This document shows, one piece after another, positions 1-12,900 of a stretch of 64,000 bases of DNA (its first letter is position 1; the number at the start of each line of letters is the position of its first letter). A program made the position numbers and the translations under genes. Source of the DNA: Guyanagaster necrorhizus. Lineage: Eukaryota > Basidiomycota > Agaricomycetes > Agaricales > Physalacriaceae. The notes under the pieces were generated by a model. It was not told the origin of the DNA, did not search any database, and worked only from the letters and a program-made list of their open reading frames with translations. The stretch spans positions 1,772,591 through 1,836,590 of the forward strand of contig NW_025064881.1 of the NCBI RefSeq assembly GCF_019112545.1, given 5' to 3'.

Positions 1-1245
1 TTCTCACCGAAGAACGAAGACGGCCCAGTGTTTATAGAGAACTTGTAAACCGAGATAGGACACGGGGTCGTGAATAGATTCATCATCGCCTTGAATGCAT
101 CCTGCGCTCTCGGAATACCTGAACCCATACGCCTAAGACGGAGGCCAACCTTTCACATTCGAAAGAAAACTGACCAGCCGCCCACACCGTTCCAGTCTCA
201 TCCATAGATAAATTATCAATGATGGTTTCTAACTCATTTGGTTTGCAACTGTGGATCGAATTGACAAAACGAGAGCCTCACCAGAGGGAATCACATCTGT
301 TAGAACAAGTGTATTGTCTTCCTGCCTCTCCAACACGCGTATTCCACTCGAGAGGGTGCTGGAGACATAAATAGTTCCATTGTCAGCCTGGACGACACCG
401 TTGTTATTGAGCATTCCGGATATTGATGTCTTGCAACCTTCTTCGACGTGACAGTAGCCAACAGATGAAGACGGCCTCAAGAACTCGTGTAAATCCCGTG
501 TCTAAACCTTTGTTGAATACAGAAAACGGCAAAGAAATATTCTAAACTCACAAGACCAGTCTTTGGCCCGCCTCGATCATTGGTGAAGAAAAAGCTCTTG
601 CCATCCGCGGAACCAATAACATCGTTGGGGGAATAGATAACGGGATGTTCAACAGTTCGCAGGTGTGTCAAGGTTTTGCTTCCAACGGATGTTTTGAATA
701 TCTCAATCGATGAGTCGTAGCCCACTCGCGCAGGGTCTTGACCTCCCAGAGGCAGACGGTGATGCACGAGAAATACAAAGAGTTCTTGAGGAATAGCGGA
801 TGATGGTACGACGTCCATCCCGTGAAATACGACAGTGCGAGACATGTCAAAGTTTTCTAGTGATAGACGAGTAACATGTTCGTCAGGGCTATACGTCGCA
901 AAGTAGCTGGTTTCAGAGTCTGGCACGGTAGCTTCTTTCGACGGATGCAATGCATGGAATCGCTGTTTTAGTGTCGAGCAGGCCATGTATACATGTCCAG
1001 TTGTATGGTGCAACACTATTTCTATAAAGGAGAACTCAGTTAATGACTACAGAGGAAACGAAACAATAATATTCACTTTCACATCCTTCTACCTCAGCAA
1101 TGGTTTTGCATCGACCCTTATGCTCGTATGGTTCAACAGTTCGACCGACGCCAAATGTTGTCAGTGTGGGACTCAGATAGAATTGATAGAACACAGCGAA
1201 AATGAGAGAAAAAATCACAGTTGTCGTAGCCAGAAGACCTGCCAT
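1..1245 (-). CDS. PON-like arylesterase (serum paraoxonase family), C-terminus cut by window edge
   Basis: Six-bladed beta-propeller esterase of the paraoxonase/arylesterase (SMP-30-like) family; such enzymes use calcium to hydrolyse lactones and esters. Exons on the minus strand: 1077-1245, 552-1021, 282-501, 175-228 and 1-118 (continuing off the left edge), giving about 343 residues. The ATG at 1245 opens a hydrophobic N-terminal anchor (about residues 3-25), so the protein is probably membrane-tethered or secreted. The second exon carries the family's calcium-site stretch reading NDVIGSADGKSFFFTND, and a later exon has the DNLSMDETG stretch. Introns are 50-56 nt. The exact substrate cannot be told from sequence. 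The family assignment is firm; the junction at 229-281 is the least certain. Confidence 0.85.
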
Positions 1246-1395
1246 GTTTTAGTCGTGGCAGCAGAAAAGTAGGATTGATCATGACGCTCAGGGTCCATGA
1301 TTAGGGGCCATGGCAGCCCTGCAAAGTTGAATATTAACTACCCCCTCCACTATGTACGCATGCATAAATTCAAAGTAAAAACACAAGGACGAAAC

Positions 1396-3689
1396 CTAAA
1401 ATCCGGCAGCTTCTAATCCCCTACGAATATCTGCATGTGCCAACTCTGAGTGCTGTACCTCTTGACTTTTTGTCCAAGCCAAACTCGAATCCTTCGTACC
1501 ATTTGTCCGTAGATGCAAAGAAACAAAGCCACGGATAGATACACTCTCTCCGATATTATACGGTTTCGACTGATGTCGTAGCATCTGCGTAATTGTCTCA
1601 TACCACCGTTGCCGCTTGATAAACACAATTTGGCCATCGTCGTCAATGTCCTCAAATTGATCCTTGATGTGGGCGATGTCAGTAAGGTACATCCCAACAA
1701 AAGGCACGCAAGGACCCTCGGCATTACTCTGAAGATTTCGAAACGCCGCGAAGCCTCCAGACGGTTCGCTGTATTTCAACAACGCGTCGAGATTCGCCTT
1801 TCGCCCCACATGGGCCCATGTGAGATGTAACCGTGTGATGACGACGCTGTTAAGCGCTGTGATAAGCGCGCTCATAGATGCAAAGTTGTTCATATTTCGG
1901 CATTTCTAGGGACTACGGTCAGAAAGTTTTTGCTACGAGTAGCAATGAAGTCATACCTCGGAGACTTTGATCCAGAAATCAATAGTATCCGCCCGTTTTC
2001 CTAGGGCATCGTTGTTCAGAACACTAAAGGTTACCCAGGTCGCCAGTTTGTCATGGGTGGCGCAGAAGTTGTTGAGATTGGGGGCTAACTGAGGCGATTT
2101 TGCATATAGCAAGCAATCTTGAGGAGTGACTTTGCTATAAAGAGTGTACTCAAATAGCGATAACTGTTCGGCCAAATCTGTGGGGTCAAGGCGGAGAAGG
2201 TCGCCTTTGTGATCGCGAGATTTTCTTCTCCGACGAGGAGATAATACGGGCGTTTCCACGCAGGGACTGGCAAATGTCTGGAGGATCTGAGCGCCGTGAA
2301 AGAGTCCGATTTTGATATACTCACCAGCCGCTCAATGGATTTAACAATCAATTTAGCCGTCACGGCAAGGGGAGGAATTACGTCGTTGAGGAAATTAGTG
2401 AGGCGCTGGGCTATGTGGGGCTCCTCCTCGAGTAGCCGATGATCTTCGAGCCACATAGTAAAGATAGTCAGCACTATACGTTGTGTAGGCAGAGAGCATT
2501 TCTCTTTCCATTCTTCGTATTCTGAATCCGTTATCCTGCTAGGGTACTCCATAGCATAAACACCCACAAGTGCGGCGAACAGCTGATCGGCAGTCATAAA
2601 CGTCCGGAACGTCATCAGAAACGCATTTCGAAACGATGTTTCCCGTGCGGCCTCTGTAGAGACGGTGAGAATTAGAGTGCATATGCAAGATAGCAAAATC
2701 TTACTGATAACATCTTTCGAGGTTTCCGCCGTGAGCTTCTCCAGCAAAGCCTCTGTCGTCCCGGATCGGACCTGTCCGTCGCTGTCAAACCTTAGCTGAT
2801 CTGAGTGCCGCGATTTCATATACCATGGGGAATTGGCCTGAGCTTGGACAATGCTGATGAACGAGACCGCTTCCTCGCTTCCCGTAAGCTGCTTAATCTT
2901 TTCCAAGCGTCGCCTGTCAGAGGCAGACGGAGATTCAGCGTCCGACTCGTGGTCCGAATAATATGGCCGTGGGGTATTTCGGAGAGGTGAGAGAGGCGCG
3001 TGGGTGCCAGCGAGCCTGCCCCTTGACGAGATGTCATACATGCAGAAGGGGTTCTTCAGCATGCACTTCATGGGCACGGCTATCGAAGGAGGATGAGGTA
3101 CTGGTGTCTTTGGAGAGGGCGGGTGGTACGGTCTCTGGTGAGTCTCGGGCAAAGATCGCTGTGACCGAACAGACACATGTCTTTCTGTGTCTGTAAGCAA
3201 AGAGCGCTGAGGCTCGAGGTCGCAGGATAGCCGTGAAATAGGTGCAGAGTTGTAGAGCTGCTCAGCGTCATATTCAAAGACGCGAAGTTCTTCTCGGATA
3301 TTGCGCAGTCTCTCCGTCATTTCCATCGAAAGCGGGCGCACAAAGGCTTGCGGTATCCAGCCGACGACAGAGGCTCCACGTCGCATCGCTGCCCACCATC
3401 CAGTTGCCTCCTGCGTGATGATGTCGAGCATTTCGTTCTTGCTGAAGGACAGGTGGCTGGGATCGTCCGACTGGAAATCATACATGCACAACACCGTGCA
3501 TATTATGCCCTCCTCGGGCATGGAAGACAGCGGAGAGCTCTCCATGGTCCCTGAGCTGGTCGTTGCAGAATCTGACGATGACGTATTTGAATCCGATGAT
3601 GAAGCACGAAAATGGTGGTAAGGCGATGGATCTATGGACAGATGAAGAGACTGGCGGACTTTGGTGGTGTGGGAGAGGGTCGTGCTCAT
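1396..3689 (-). CDS. Ras guanine-nucleotide exchange factor with SH3, RasGEF-N and RasGEF domains
   Basis: Cdc25-type exchange factor that would load Ras or a Ras-like GTPase with GTP. Exons: 2705-3689, 2325-2653, 1957-2286, 1396-1905; 717 aa. An SH3 domain lies at about 62-120 (the ALYDF-type segment reads MYDFQSDDPSHLSFSKNE). A linker rich in Ser and Pro follows, then the RasGEF-N domain at about 290-438 (SFRNAFLMTFRTFMTADQLF) and the catalytic RasGEF domain at about 440-715, with the KCRNMNNFASMSALITAL helix joined exactly across the 1906-1956 intron. It is compact compared with the roughly 1,200-residue Cdc25 proteins of many basidiomycetes, so it may be a second, shorter RasGEF. The intron at 2287-2324 is only 38 nt. 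Divergent from IST1 across 1.2 kb. Confidence 0.9.
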
Positions 3690-4927
3690 CGTGGGAGCAA
3701 GGCGAGCAGAACGGCGAGGGCGTCGAGGTCAGAAGATGCAGAGGACCGAAAGCAGTACTAACAGGACGGTCACTTCATCCATGGACTGCCAGATCCATAA
3801 GCGGCAACAATCAACCATCACGATCAGATCACCTGCTTTCTACCTCCGCCTATACTTTTAATGACAGTGAATATATTGCGACACGGGGTCATTCTCTCAA
3901 CACTACTGAATATACTTCTTGCAATTTCCTCACAGGAGCTTTCTCAACTCAATTATCTGATCCTTGCCGTCAGTTACACATACATGAGGCTGTCCAATTG
4001 ATGGTCGAGTACAGCAGATATGAAGCATTTGTTTCCTCTTGTTGTTGATTACGGGGACCGTGGGCACGAAAGACCTGGCGCTTAAATCACTGTCAGATAG
4101 TGCCAAATTTTGTAGATCATCAAGCATCCTCCTGCTTTGGACTATCGATGGCCCAGATGGCTGATGTAGAGCATCACCAATGCCAGGTAATGTCGTGTTG
4201 TCAATGCTGTGGACTTTGCTCTGTGGCACCTAATTTCTTCGTGACGGAATGGTGGACTTTATTTTATGGGAGGATGAGGTTTCTTGTGCGAGTATTCTTA
4301 TTATTGTTTTATCCTTCTTTGCGTAGTCTAAGAACCTCAAAGAACTTCCTTCTTTCCACAGGACTCGGAGGAGACTTTTCACCCCACGGCGTCACCGTCG
4401 CCACGTCGTCCTCACAGAAATCATCCTCCCTCTTCTCCTTATTTCGCTTATGTGATATATTCAAGTTTACTGTACTGTACTACTGGTAGTACACTAATCT
4501 TGAGCCTAGCACGCTCCACAATGTCCTGGAGAGCTTGTATTCTCAAGCTCTCATTTTGGCCAGAATGAGTAGAAGCGAACGCGTCATAGAAAATATTGGT
4601 GCAACTTTGTCACTGACAGACCCACCGTTGCAGGCACGTAGAGGCGGCTGTCTTCACCTGCTAGTGGAACTCAAAAACGGGAACATCGGTAAAAGTGTGC
4701 ATACTTAGTACGTGATAGGTATCCTCTCCTACCCAAAAATCCTGTCCTTTCTCCATGCTCATTTGTGCAGCAACGGTCTAGTAGGCAATGACGGAAATGC
4801 GTTCCGATATCTACCCTTCACTTCATCATATGTGTGGATCTAGCACTGGCACAAACATTGACTCGGAAACAAACAGACAGCCGATCCGAATCCACGTGTC
4901 CTGTAACTTACTTTCCCGTCATCGGTC
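3690..4927. other. intergenic, divergent promoter region of RasGEF and IST1
   Basis: About 1.2 kb between two divergent genes. The longest stop-free stretch on the plus strand (4100-4489) is Cys/Phe-rich, has no recognisable motif and does not splice into anything. I see no supported gene here. The interval should hold the promoters of both flanking genes. Confidence 0.5.
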
Positions 4928-6194
4928 ATGATTCCCTGGAATTCTACTAAAGCCAAGGTAAATCCAGCTCTGACCATTACTGATTCATCGTAGAGCTCAC
5001 CTCTTGTAAGGTACAGCTCCGGTAATGATTGACTGTAATTCCTGTAGCCGGTGATCCTCAAATTCACACGCAGCATATCCGTACAACGACTCAGGACTTT
5101 ACAACAAAAGAAGGAGGCCCAGGCCAAGGCTTCGCGTCGAGATATTGCCACCCTAATTGAGCGGGGAAAGCTTGAAACCGCCAGGGTTAAAGTTGAGACC
5201 AGTATGTTCGCATTTCCCTCCTCCTTGCCACCGTTGATCCGGATATTCGTAGTAATCAATGAGGACATTCATATCGAGCTTCTGGAACTCCTCGAACTCT
5301 ACTGCGAGCTCCTCATAGCTCGTTTCGGAATTCTAGACATGAAGTAAGCAAGCAAATCTGTGGCGTTTCGGCGCGGTTGATTGACAGAAATCGTTCAAGT
5401 TCCCGAGAACCCGATCCGGCAATCAGTGAAGGAGTTTGTTCGTAAGTAAGGGTCACAACACACAACTCTTTCTCTTCTAATGCAGGTTGCCGATCCAGGA
5501 TAATATTTTCTGCCTCCCGAACCGAAGTCAAAGGCATAAGCAAAAACCCCTTTCACCATGTCAACTGCTTTCTTAAATATTCTCTTCCAGAACTTCATGT
5601 GCTCCGCGATATTCTCATGCACAAGTACGGTCGAGATTTCTCTGTCGCCGTCATGGAGAACCGTGATGGATGCGTCAACGGTCGCGTAAGGTTTCTCGTT
5701 TACGTTCGAGGGTGCTCGATCTACAAATGTATTTATCTGCATAGGTCGTTCGAAAGCTGGACATTGCCACGCCTTCGCTGGACCTGGTCAATGCATATTT
5801 GGCAGAGATAGCGAAGGCTTATGGCGTTTCTTGGACGTCTCCGAATACAAGTTCGGACGATAACACAGGTGAAAGTCCCAATGGAGGTGTGAAGGTCGGT
5901 AATTTATGCTACTTTTGAATATCGTATGAGAGACTCCACTGCATTATGTTATAGCAAACGGCCGCTGATGAGGAAAATTCGCCACCTGCGTATAAACCGG
6001 AGTCAACGGCAGACCGTGGCCCCACACTCCCAGCAATTCCGCCGACCAACATTGATGGTCCAGACAACAAGAAATCAATGTCGGAAGATGCAACAATAAC
6101 ATCCGTTTCAAAAGCCCAACCGGCGACAACGGACACGCTAGAAGACGAGTTTGAGGCATTGAATAGACGGTTTGCGGCGCTCAAGAAGAAATAG
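4928..6194 (+). CDS. IST1: IST1, ESCRT-III-like regulator of Vps4
   Basis: IST1 binds Vps4 and ESCRT-III at endosomes and tunes membrane scission. Eight exons: 4928-4957, 5048-5201, 5253-5343, 5388-5441, 5499-5533, 5591-5685, 5745-5888, 5955-6194; 280 aa. The Ist1 domain (about 10-175) includes the stretches RLRTLQQKKEAQAKASRRDI, EDIHIELLELLELYCELL and LMHKYGRDFSVAVMENRDG. The acidic, Ser/Thr-rich linker is followed by a C-terminal MIT-interacting motif (EDEFEALNRRFAALKKK), the Vps4 contact. The intron 5534-5590 begins with GC rather than GT; only this reading keeps the frame. The first intron (4958-5047, 90 nt) is less sure and could contain a tiny exon. Length fits fungal IST1. Confidence 0.92.
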
Positions 6195-8083
6195 TAGTGA
6201 CAGGTAGGTTTTGTTGTGAACATGTATGTAACGTGCAAGTCAGAAAGCTGTATTTGAATAATATTTAGTGCCGCATGCTGCGAAGCTCCTGTGTGGCAAT
6301 CATCACCCGAGTCACTGATTCTATTCTTCGGTTGCTTTCATCTAGCGTTTCTCCGGATTCACATCCTTCACGGATATAAGCATGACACCGACACTGGTAT
6401 GTACGACGTCCTTAGCATGTTCCTACGGTGCCTCGCTCGGTGTTGAATGAGCGTTAACGTGGTAGGGTTACAGACTCTTCTCCGCCGTGATCATGGCCCG
6501 CTTCCATACTGCGCTGCGAAGGGACCTTCCGAGAATGAGGGCTGTCCACAACATTCAAGGTCCACCGACGCCAATACGGGGCTCATCAGGAAATCTACCC
6601 TTACTTCACCCCTGTTGTGATCTGCTTTCCCTTTATGTATGATGTTAAGAATAGACCCTGTCGGCTATTCAAACTACATGCGGCGGTACTGGAACACTCT
6701 CCGATGCTTGTTTGAGCATGGACGACACATTGTAGCTGGGACTGGAGTACTGGCGTCAAAGTTTTGAACACTATGAATCTCGAGAGGCGGGACTGGAGGG
6801 TGACTCCGAGGACATCACGGTCATGTTCAAGATTTACCTTTCCTCCCTTGATGAACGTCGTATTCAAAGGCTTAGTATTCATATATGGGAAAGCTCAGGG
6901 CAGAGTACATAGTTAAAGGAACTTTGATGTGGTATCAGTCCCATGCTGGCTTTGTTACTCCCTATGCATCATCATCGTGGCCGCATCAGGGAAATGTCAT
7001 CGCGGCGTCTGAATTGTAGACGTAGAGGAAGCCGCTCGATGTCGGAAAAGTCGAAGAAGTAAGAATTTAAATTCGACGAAAGAACTATGAGGATTCCAAG
7101 CTCCCCGCGAGGCTGGAACACTGATAAGATATAAAGGCGGCTTCGGCTGGCCTATCGTGAATCCTAAAGGCGCAAAATAGCCGTACGTAGTAGAATCATG
7201 CCTGTGCACACGAGGAAGGAAGTCAAAAACGCTAAGTATAACGTAGTCGGCGGTCGTAGTGCACCGAGCTGAGGTGACGGGTTGTCATTAATATGATGTG
7301 AATAAAGCTTTTTGTAACCCAGCCAAGTCAACGAGACCCGCTGCCCTGCCTGCGTCCATGAATGAGTGACGCGTAGCATAGGGCGAGCGCGCTTTGGGAA
7401 ATGGAAGCCGATGTGGACTCCGAGTCGGAGATGATGGCATCCTTCCATTTGGTAATCCACCATTTTCGAGAATTTCTTTCTCGTCCCAAGGAACCGTGTT
7501 GGAAATCTGAGGTCGGTAACTAACTGTCGACGTCATGATTGCCGCTCTACGGGGTTTCTTGTCGCCATCGAACGAGTTCACCGACGGTGAAAATGTGAAC
7601 ATGGGAAACAAAGCGCATGACGATGCCATGCCGTTCAGGCGGAGTTGGTCATGAGAAAGCTGAGTTGAATCTCCACACTGGATATGGACATGTGGGCATT
7701 TTTGTTTTTGCCTCCGATACCTTGGGTAGCTTCCATCTCTAAATTTTTGCGATGAAGCCTCCCCCCTCTTTACTTTCCAAATGGATAACACATCATCTCT
7801 CGTATCGGCGGTTTGTTTCCCTGCTCTGCCATATTCTCCTCTGATAAAAATAAATAAGTATTTTATCTAATTTATTGATTTAAAGCGGAAGGGGCTCGGA
7901 AGTAGTTGGAACGTCATCGGAATGGCTGGTTGATGTCCGCCGTGAGCCTGAAAGGCTACGATCTCACGATCGCACCGGGTCTATCAGCCTGAAGGTTATA
8001 AAGGGTTATTACATTTAGCTGATGACTTTATTTCATCGCGATTATTTTTCATCTCTTCTATCCCGTCGACTGTCCATCTGGTC
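6195..8083. other. 1.9-kb stretch without a confident gene
   Basis: A Pro-containing reading frame at about 6381-6640 on the plus strand and several minus-strand frames at 6997-7800 are open but share no domain I recognise. One minus-strand frame is listed separately. No repeat or mobile-element signature was seen. Confidence 0.4.
7288..7629 (-). CDS. hypothetical small protein
   Basis: An ATG-started frame of 113 residues, Pro/Ser/Arg-rich (for example NGRMPSSPTRSPHRLPFPKA), with no recognised domain. The frame stays open upstream to 7791 without an ATG. A possible donor at 7318 would let it splice to a downstream open frame ending at 6997, but the 117-nt intron needed is twice the local norm. 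Not recognised; it could be a non-coding open frame. Confidence 0.25.
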   Translation of the reverse strand: MASSCALFPMFTFSPSVNSFDGDKKPRRAAIMTSTVSYRPQISNTVPWDEKEILENGGLPNGRMPSSPTRSPHRLPFPKARSPYATRHSFMDAGRAAGLVDLAGLQKALFTSY

Positions 8084-9528
8084 ATGGTCTCCCATACGTT
8101 CCCCAAGCCTCTCGACAGCGACAGCGATACTGATGATAGCGATGTCTGCTCCGTTTCCTCACTACCGCCTTTCAGTCCGGCTCCGAGTGTGGGGGCGAGT
8201 TCATATACTTCATATGATGCCTCAATGCGCTCGCTGTCGCCTACACCCTCCGTCTGGTCCATGACGAGCTCCCTACGCGCCGAAGCGTATAAGCAGGAAT
8301 TTGGGCGCGGCCTCAACAACTATTCGGAAATATATCGGTTGCCCGCCGATGCTGAAGAGTTGGACCGTCTTGGTGCGTCGCAACACTCTACGTCTTCAAT
8401 GTTCTTGACCAGTTCTTTAGACCTGCAGCACAACATGTTCATTGAGATTATGGGCAAATACATCCCACCACTTCCGGAGGTCATGGCGGATGATGTACCT
8501 GGTGAACAAAAGGCTGTCTTGGATCTGGGCTGTGGCAGCGGGCGTTGGTTAGTCTCTGTCGGGTTCTTGCTAGCCGGTTCTCTAACGCATTACTGTAGGA
8601 TTATGGAGGCGGCCCTTGACTTTCCACATTGCAGCGCCGTTGCCGTTGATCTTGTTCCTATGCAATCTCCGTAAGTCTTATGCATTTAATATATCTGCCA
8701 CCACGCAACCTCGCCTATAGGTACATGCCGTCCAATTGCAGGTTTGTTCCCATCCGATCCTAATAGCCAGCTCGCTGAAACATTGGCAGGAGTGAAGTTG
8801 ATGATATCAATCTTGGATTGGAACATTTTTACGGCGACTTCAATGTTGTCCATTGTCGTCTCATCTCCTCTGGTGTAAGACATAATCCATTTTTCAGAGA
8901 GTTGCTTCTCAGTATTACCATAGATTCGAAATTACGCACACCTTATCGATCAAATAAGTCGCGTTCTACGACCGGGAGGTCTCATTGACCTAATGGAATT
9001 CGATTTCCGCTGCTACGATGAGAACTACCACCGAATAAACTTGGACACCTCCACCCTAGCCTCCCCTTGGTGGCCCCGATGGCTATCGTTCCTGGAAATG
9101 GCTGCGCGAAACCGAGGCGGCGATGTCGATGCTGCAACGCATCTTCATGATTGGGTTTCAAATCACCAATCTTTTGAAAAAGTGGTTTACAATCAGTACT
9201 GGATTCCGGTAACGCCATGGCGGACTGACAGTGCGTTTGACATGAGAATAGGAACAGCGATGAGGGATGATATATTCGTGCGTACCTTTGTTTTTTAATC
9301 GCTTCATACTCAATGCCCATTTCATTCTAGTCATTTTTGAAATCCGGACGACCGTTGCTACTAGGTAGCGGAGTTCCTGAGCAACTCGTAAACGAACTCG
9401 AAACGAATGCGTACAAGGAACTTATGGAAGGGAATATGCGCCATTATATTCGAGTGCAGTGTGTCTACGCTTGCAAACGACAACCCCGGAATCGCCGAAT
9501 ACAAACCCTTCGAACTGATATACCTTGA
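8084..9528 (+). CDS. SAM-dependent methyltransferase (class I Rossmann fold)
   Basis: Class I methyltransferase using S-adenosylmethionine; substrate unknown. Exons 8084-8547, 8599-8670, 8721-8741, 8790-8874, 8924-9277, 9331-9528; 397 aa. A Ser/Asp-rich N-terminus (about 1-60) precedes the fold. Motif I, VLDLGCGSGRW, lies at about 145-155 and is completed across the first intron; the acidic end of strand 2 (AVAVDLVPM) and motif III (LRPGGLIDLMEFDF) follow. The C-terminal part (GVPEQLVNELETNAYKELME, then an HYIRVQ end) matches the group of methyltransferases multiplied in agaricomycetes, where the N-terminal Ser-rich region is also common. The third exon is only 21 nt. Tandem with SKI2, 461 bp downstream. 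Confidence 0.88.
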
Positions 9529-9989
9529 CAACCTTGACACTCTTCCTCTGGCTCTATCTCGCATTGTTATCAGCATCACCATCATTCTGCATCCAGTTTT
9601 CTGTACTGATACCTAGCATATATACAATACTAACCTTCAGCGCGACTATCCTAATGGATTTAAGTTACTCGAAGCCGCAGAGACTCTCGGAGTTTAAGAT
9701 GTATTTGAAATCTGGTTGACCCTTTGATAACACTATATTATTGTGGGTCCAAGCGCCCTTGGCATCCAAAGGAGAGATGAGTAGATTCTTGCGCTTGAGT
9801 GCTCGGAAAAAGAGCTAAGAAGCTTGGGGCCATCCTCGAGTTCATTCCGGTCCCGATTGACTAACTCCAAGGCACCTCCAAGGCACCCTCAGTATTTTTT
9901 GGAAAGTCCGATATCGGAACGTTCGAATCGGGACTGTTGCAGTATGTTTATTTCTAAAGACTTTCGTTTCCTAATTCCCTCGTCGTGCC

Positions 9990-12900
9990 ATGGATCCAGA
10001 TACCTATGTCGAAATTGTCGACCAGATCCTTCATCCGCAACGTAAAAATACTGCACGAATTTTGGAAGACCTTGGGCTCGCACAACCGCTCCGAGAACAC
10101 ATCCATAAAGACCTAGAGACGAAAATCCTTGCGCCCAAGGATCGACTACCGTCGCATTGGCTTCCGACTTACCAAGTGTAATTGAATGACTCTATACGGT
10201 CAACGAGGGTTTTTATGATTTTTCAGGCATTGGAAAGATCCGTTTTCAATACCATCGCTACTCAAGTCCTCTCCTTCCCCACCGCCGACGAGCCTGACGT
10301 TCGTGAGGACCGGGTTAGAAGGTCGCGTTACGGGTTATATTGAAGTCAGTCAGGTCTGCGAAATTGTTGGGGAGATAATAGATGATCATTTTGTTAGACC
10401 CCCAATCCCCGAGTGTCTACAGGAGTGACCTCCACGTCGTTGGAACGTGCACCCGGCCCCAGTACCAGCTTTGTCCGAGGAAAGTCTGGTCATGTTCCAT
10501 TTTGGCCAGGGGGACTGGATATCCTGCTTGACCCTGACGCATCGCTTGACTTGGTCGCAGGCAAGAAGGGCCTGCGAACCGTGCCACCTGGATTTAGTAG
10601 AGGTTTGCGCCTTCGGAGCGAAGAATTAGACGACGATGCTCTCCTCGCCCTCGATGAAATTTCAACGACCAAATTGTTGACGGATGAAGATTCTACGGTA
10701 CTACGCATCATCATTTCCTTGCCTTTATTGACATCGAATGCGCTTTAGCTTTCCGATGTGAATGACGAAGTTGGTCAGGATCACAACCTTTCACTGACAC
10801 CTGGCAAAAATGAGGAAATTGACGAATTACTGCCTTCGACTGTGAGCTTAGACACTTCGGACATTTCTTGACCTTGACATGTAACTCAGAGATCACATTT
10901 GCGGCCAGCAAAGGCTCCTAAGCGGAGTCGCGCAGCTCATTTGCAGAAACGCGATTGGGCTCACGTTATCGATGTCAATACGCCCCTCAGGAACTTTCAC
11001 GAGCTGGTACCAGATATGGCTCATAAGGTTTGTCTTCTGGTCTCAGTCATAGTGTGTCCAGCTCTGAGAAGCGCGCATAGTATCCGTTCGAATTAGATAC
11101 GTTCCAAAAGCAAGCTGTTTACCATCTGGAAATGGGTGATTCAGTATTTGTGGCTGCCCACACATCCGCTGGGAAAACCGTAGTTGCGGAGTATGCAATA
11201 GCTTTGGCCGGAAAACATATGACACGGTAAGCCAATTTTAACAGCACCGGCTATTGCTTATTCTATGATAGAGCTATCTATACATCCCCTATCAAGGCAC
11301 TCTCTAATCAGAAATTCCGCGATTTCAAGCAAACCTTTGCGTCAAACTCTGTAGGCATTTTAACTGGCGACGTTCAAATCAATCCCGAAGCCAGTTGTCT
11401 CATCATGACCACGGAAATCCTTCGGAGCATGCTCTATAAAGGTGCAGATCTTATTCGGGATGTAGAATTTGTTATATTCGATGAAGTCCACTATGTTAAT
11501 GATGCGGAGGTGCGTATATTGTGTCTCTGATCAAGTGATCCATTAAGTTTTTAGAGAGGGGTTGTGTGGGAAGAAGTAATTATAATGCTTCCAGATCATG
11601 TTACCATAATCTTATTGTCAGCAACTGTCCCGAATACTAAAGAATTCGCGGACTGGGTTGGGTGAATGCACCTTTTACCTGGTGTCACATATCTTTACTC
11701 ATTTGACTATCTATAGGCGCACGAAGAAGAAGGATATCTATGTCATTTCAACGCTTCAGCGGCCCGTGCCTCTGGAGCATTATCTTTGGGCGGGGCGCGA
11801 TATGTTCAAGGTTGTTGATGCGCAAAGAAATTTCTTGGGCCAGGGGTCAGTCTTCGATGGAGTTTGTTGCTGTGTCCCACTGAGGCAGTTCTCACAGATA
11901 TAAAGACGCTGGTGAGGCCGTAAGGCGGAAGCAAGACAAAGAACGAGAGGCGGCCGGTTTGCCACCGATCCAACGTGTTGGCGCTCGTGGCGGAGCTGCA
12001 CAAAGAGGACAGCAGCGTGGTGGACGTGGCGCACCAACTCCACCGAGAGCTTCACGGGGCGGAGGCTCCTCCCACAGGACTATACACACCGCAGACAAGA
12101 ATCTTTACGTGCACCTTCTGGGGCACCTCCGGAAGAAGTCCTTGCTCCCGGTGGTCGTATTTACTCTGTCGAAGAAACGTTGTGAAGAGAACGCTTCCAC
12201 CCTTACCAATGCAGATTTATGTACCTCAGTGGAGAAGAGTGAGGTACATGTCGCAATCGAGAAGGCGTTATCCCGATTGAAAGGTGCGAATGAAGGCCCG
12301 GCTTGTCCCTGGAACTTCCTCTCATGCTCACATGTTAGGTTCTGATAAGAAACTCCCACAAATTCGTCGCATGCGTGACCTTCTCAGCCGTGGGATTGGG
12401 ATTCATCATGGTGGTCTTCTACCAATCATCAAAGAGGTAAATTGACCATGCTGTGGTCCATTTTCCTATCTGACCCGTGATGGCAGCTCGTAGAAATACT
12501 GTTTGCGCGAGGGCTGGTCAAGATCTTGTTCGCCACAGAAACTTTTGCTATGGTGTGCAGAGTATTTTTTTTTCTTTATGCGACTTCAGTCAACTCCTAA
12601 ATATACAGGGCGTTAACATGCCCGCAAGATGCGTCGTATTTTCTAGTATTCGCAAACATGATGGCCGGAGTTTCCGTGATATCTTGCCTGGTGAATATAC
12701 GCAGATGGCCGGTCGCGCCGGTCGTCGTGGTCTTGATCCCACCGGAACAGTGATCGTCGTAGCCGGCGATTCACTACCTGAGGTGACTCTTTCTTGGACT
12801 CCTGCCCGAATATGTCAGAATCTGACCCTTTTGTAGCAAGGAGCGCTGCATATCATGATGTTAGGAAAACCTGGAAAACTCTCATCTCAATTTAGGCTCA

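Noticed and set aside
6381..6640. Plus-strand frame with a GPP-type segment that hints at a cytochrome P450 start
   Set aside because: No further P450 motifs (no ExxR, no heme-Cys region) follow in any frame.
7269..7318. A neat 50-nt intron candidate linking two minus-strand frames near 7.2 kb
   Set aside because: The two frames do not match in phase across it; removal leads to an early stop.
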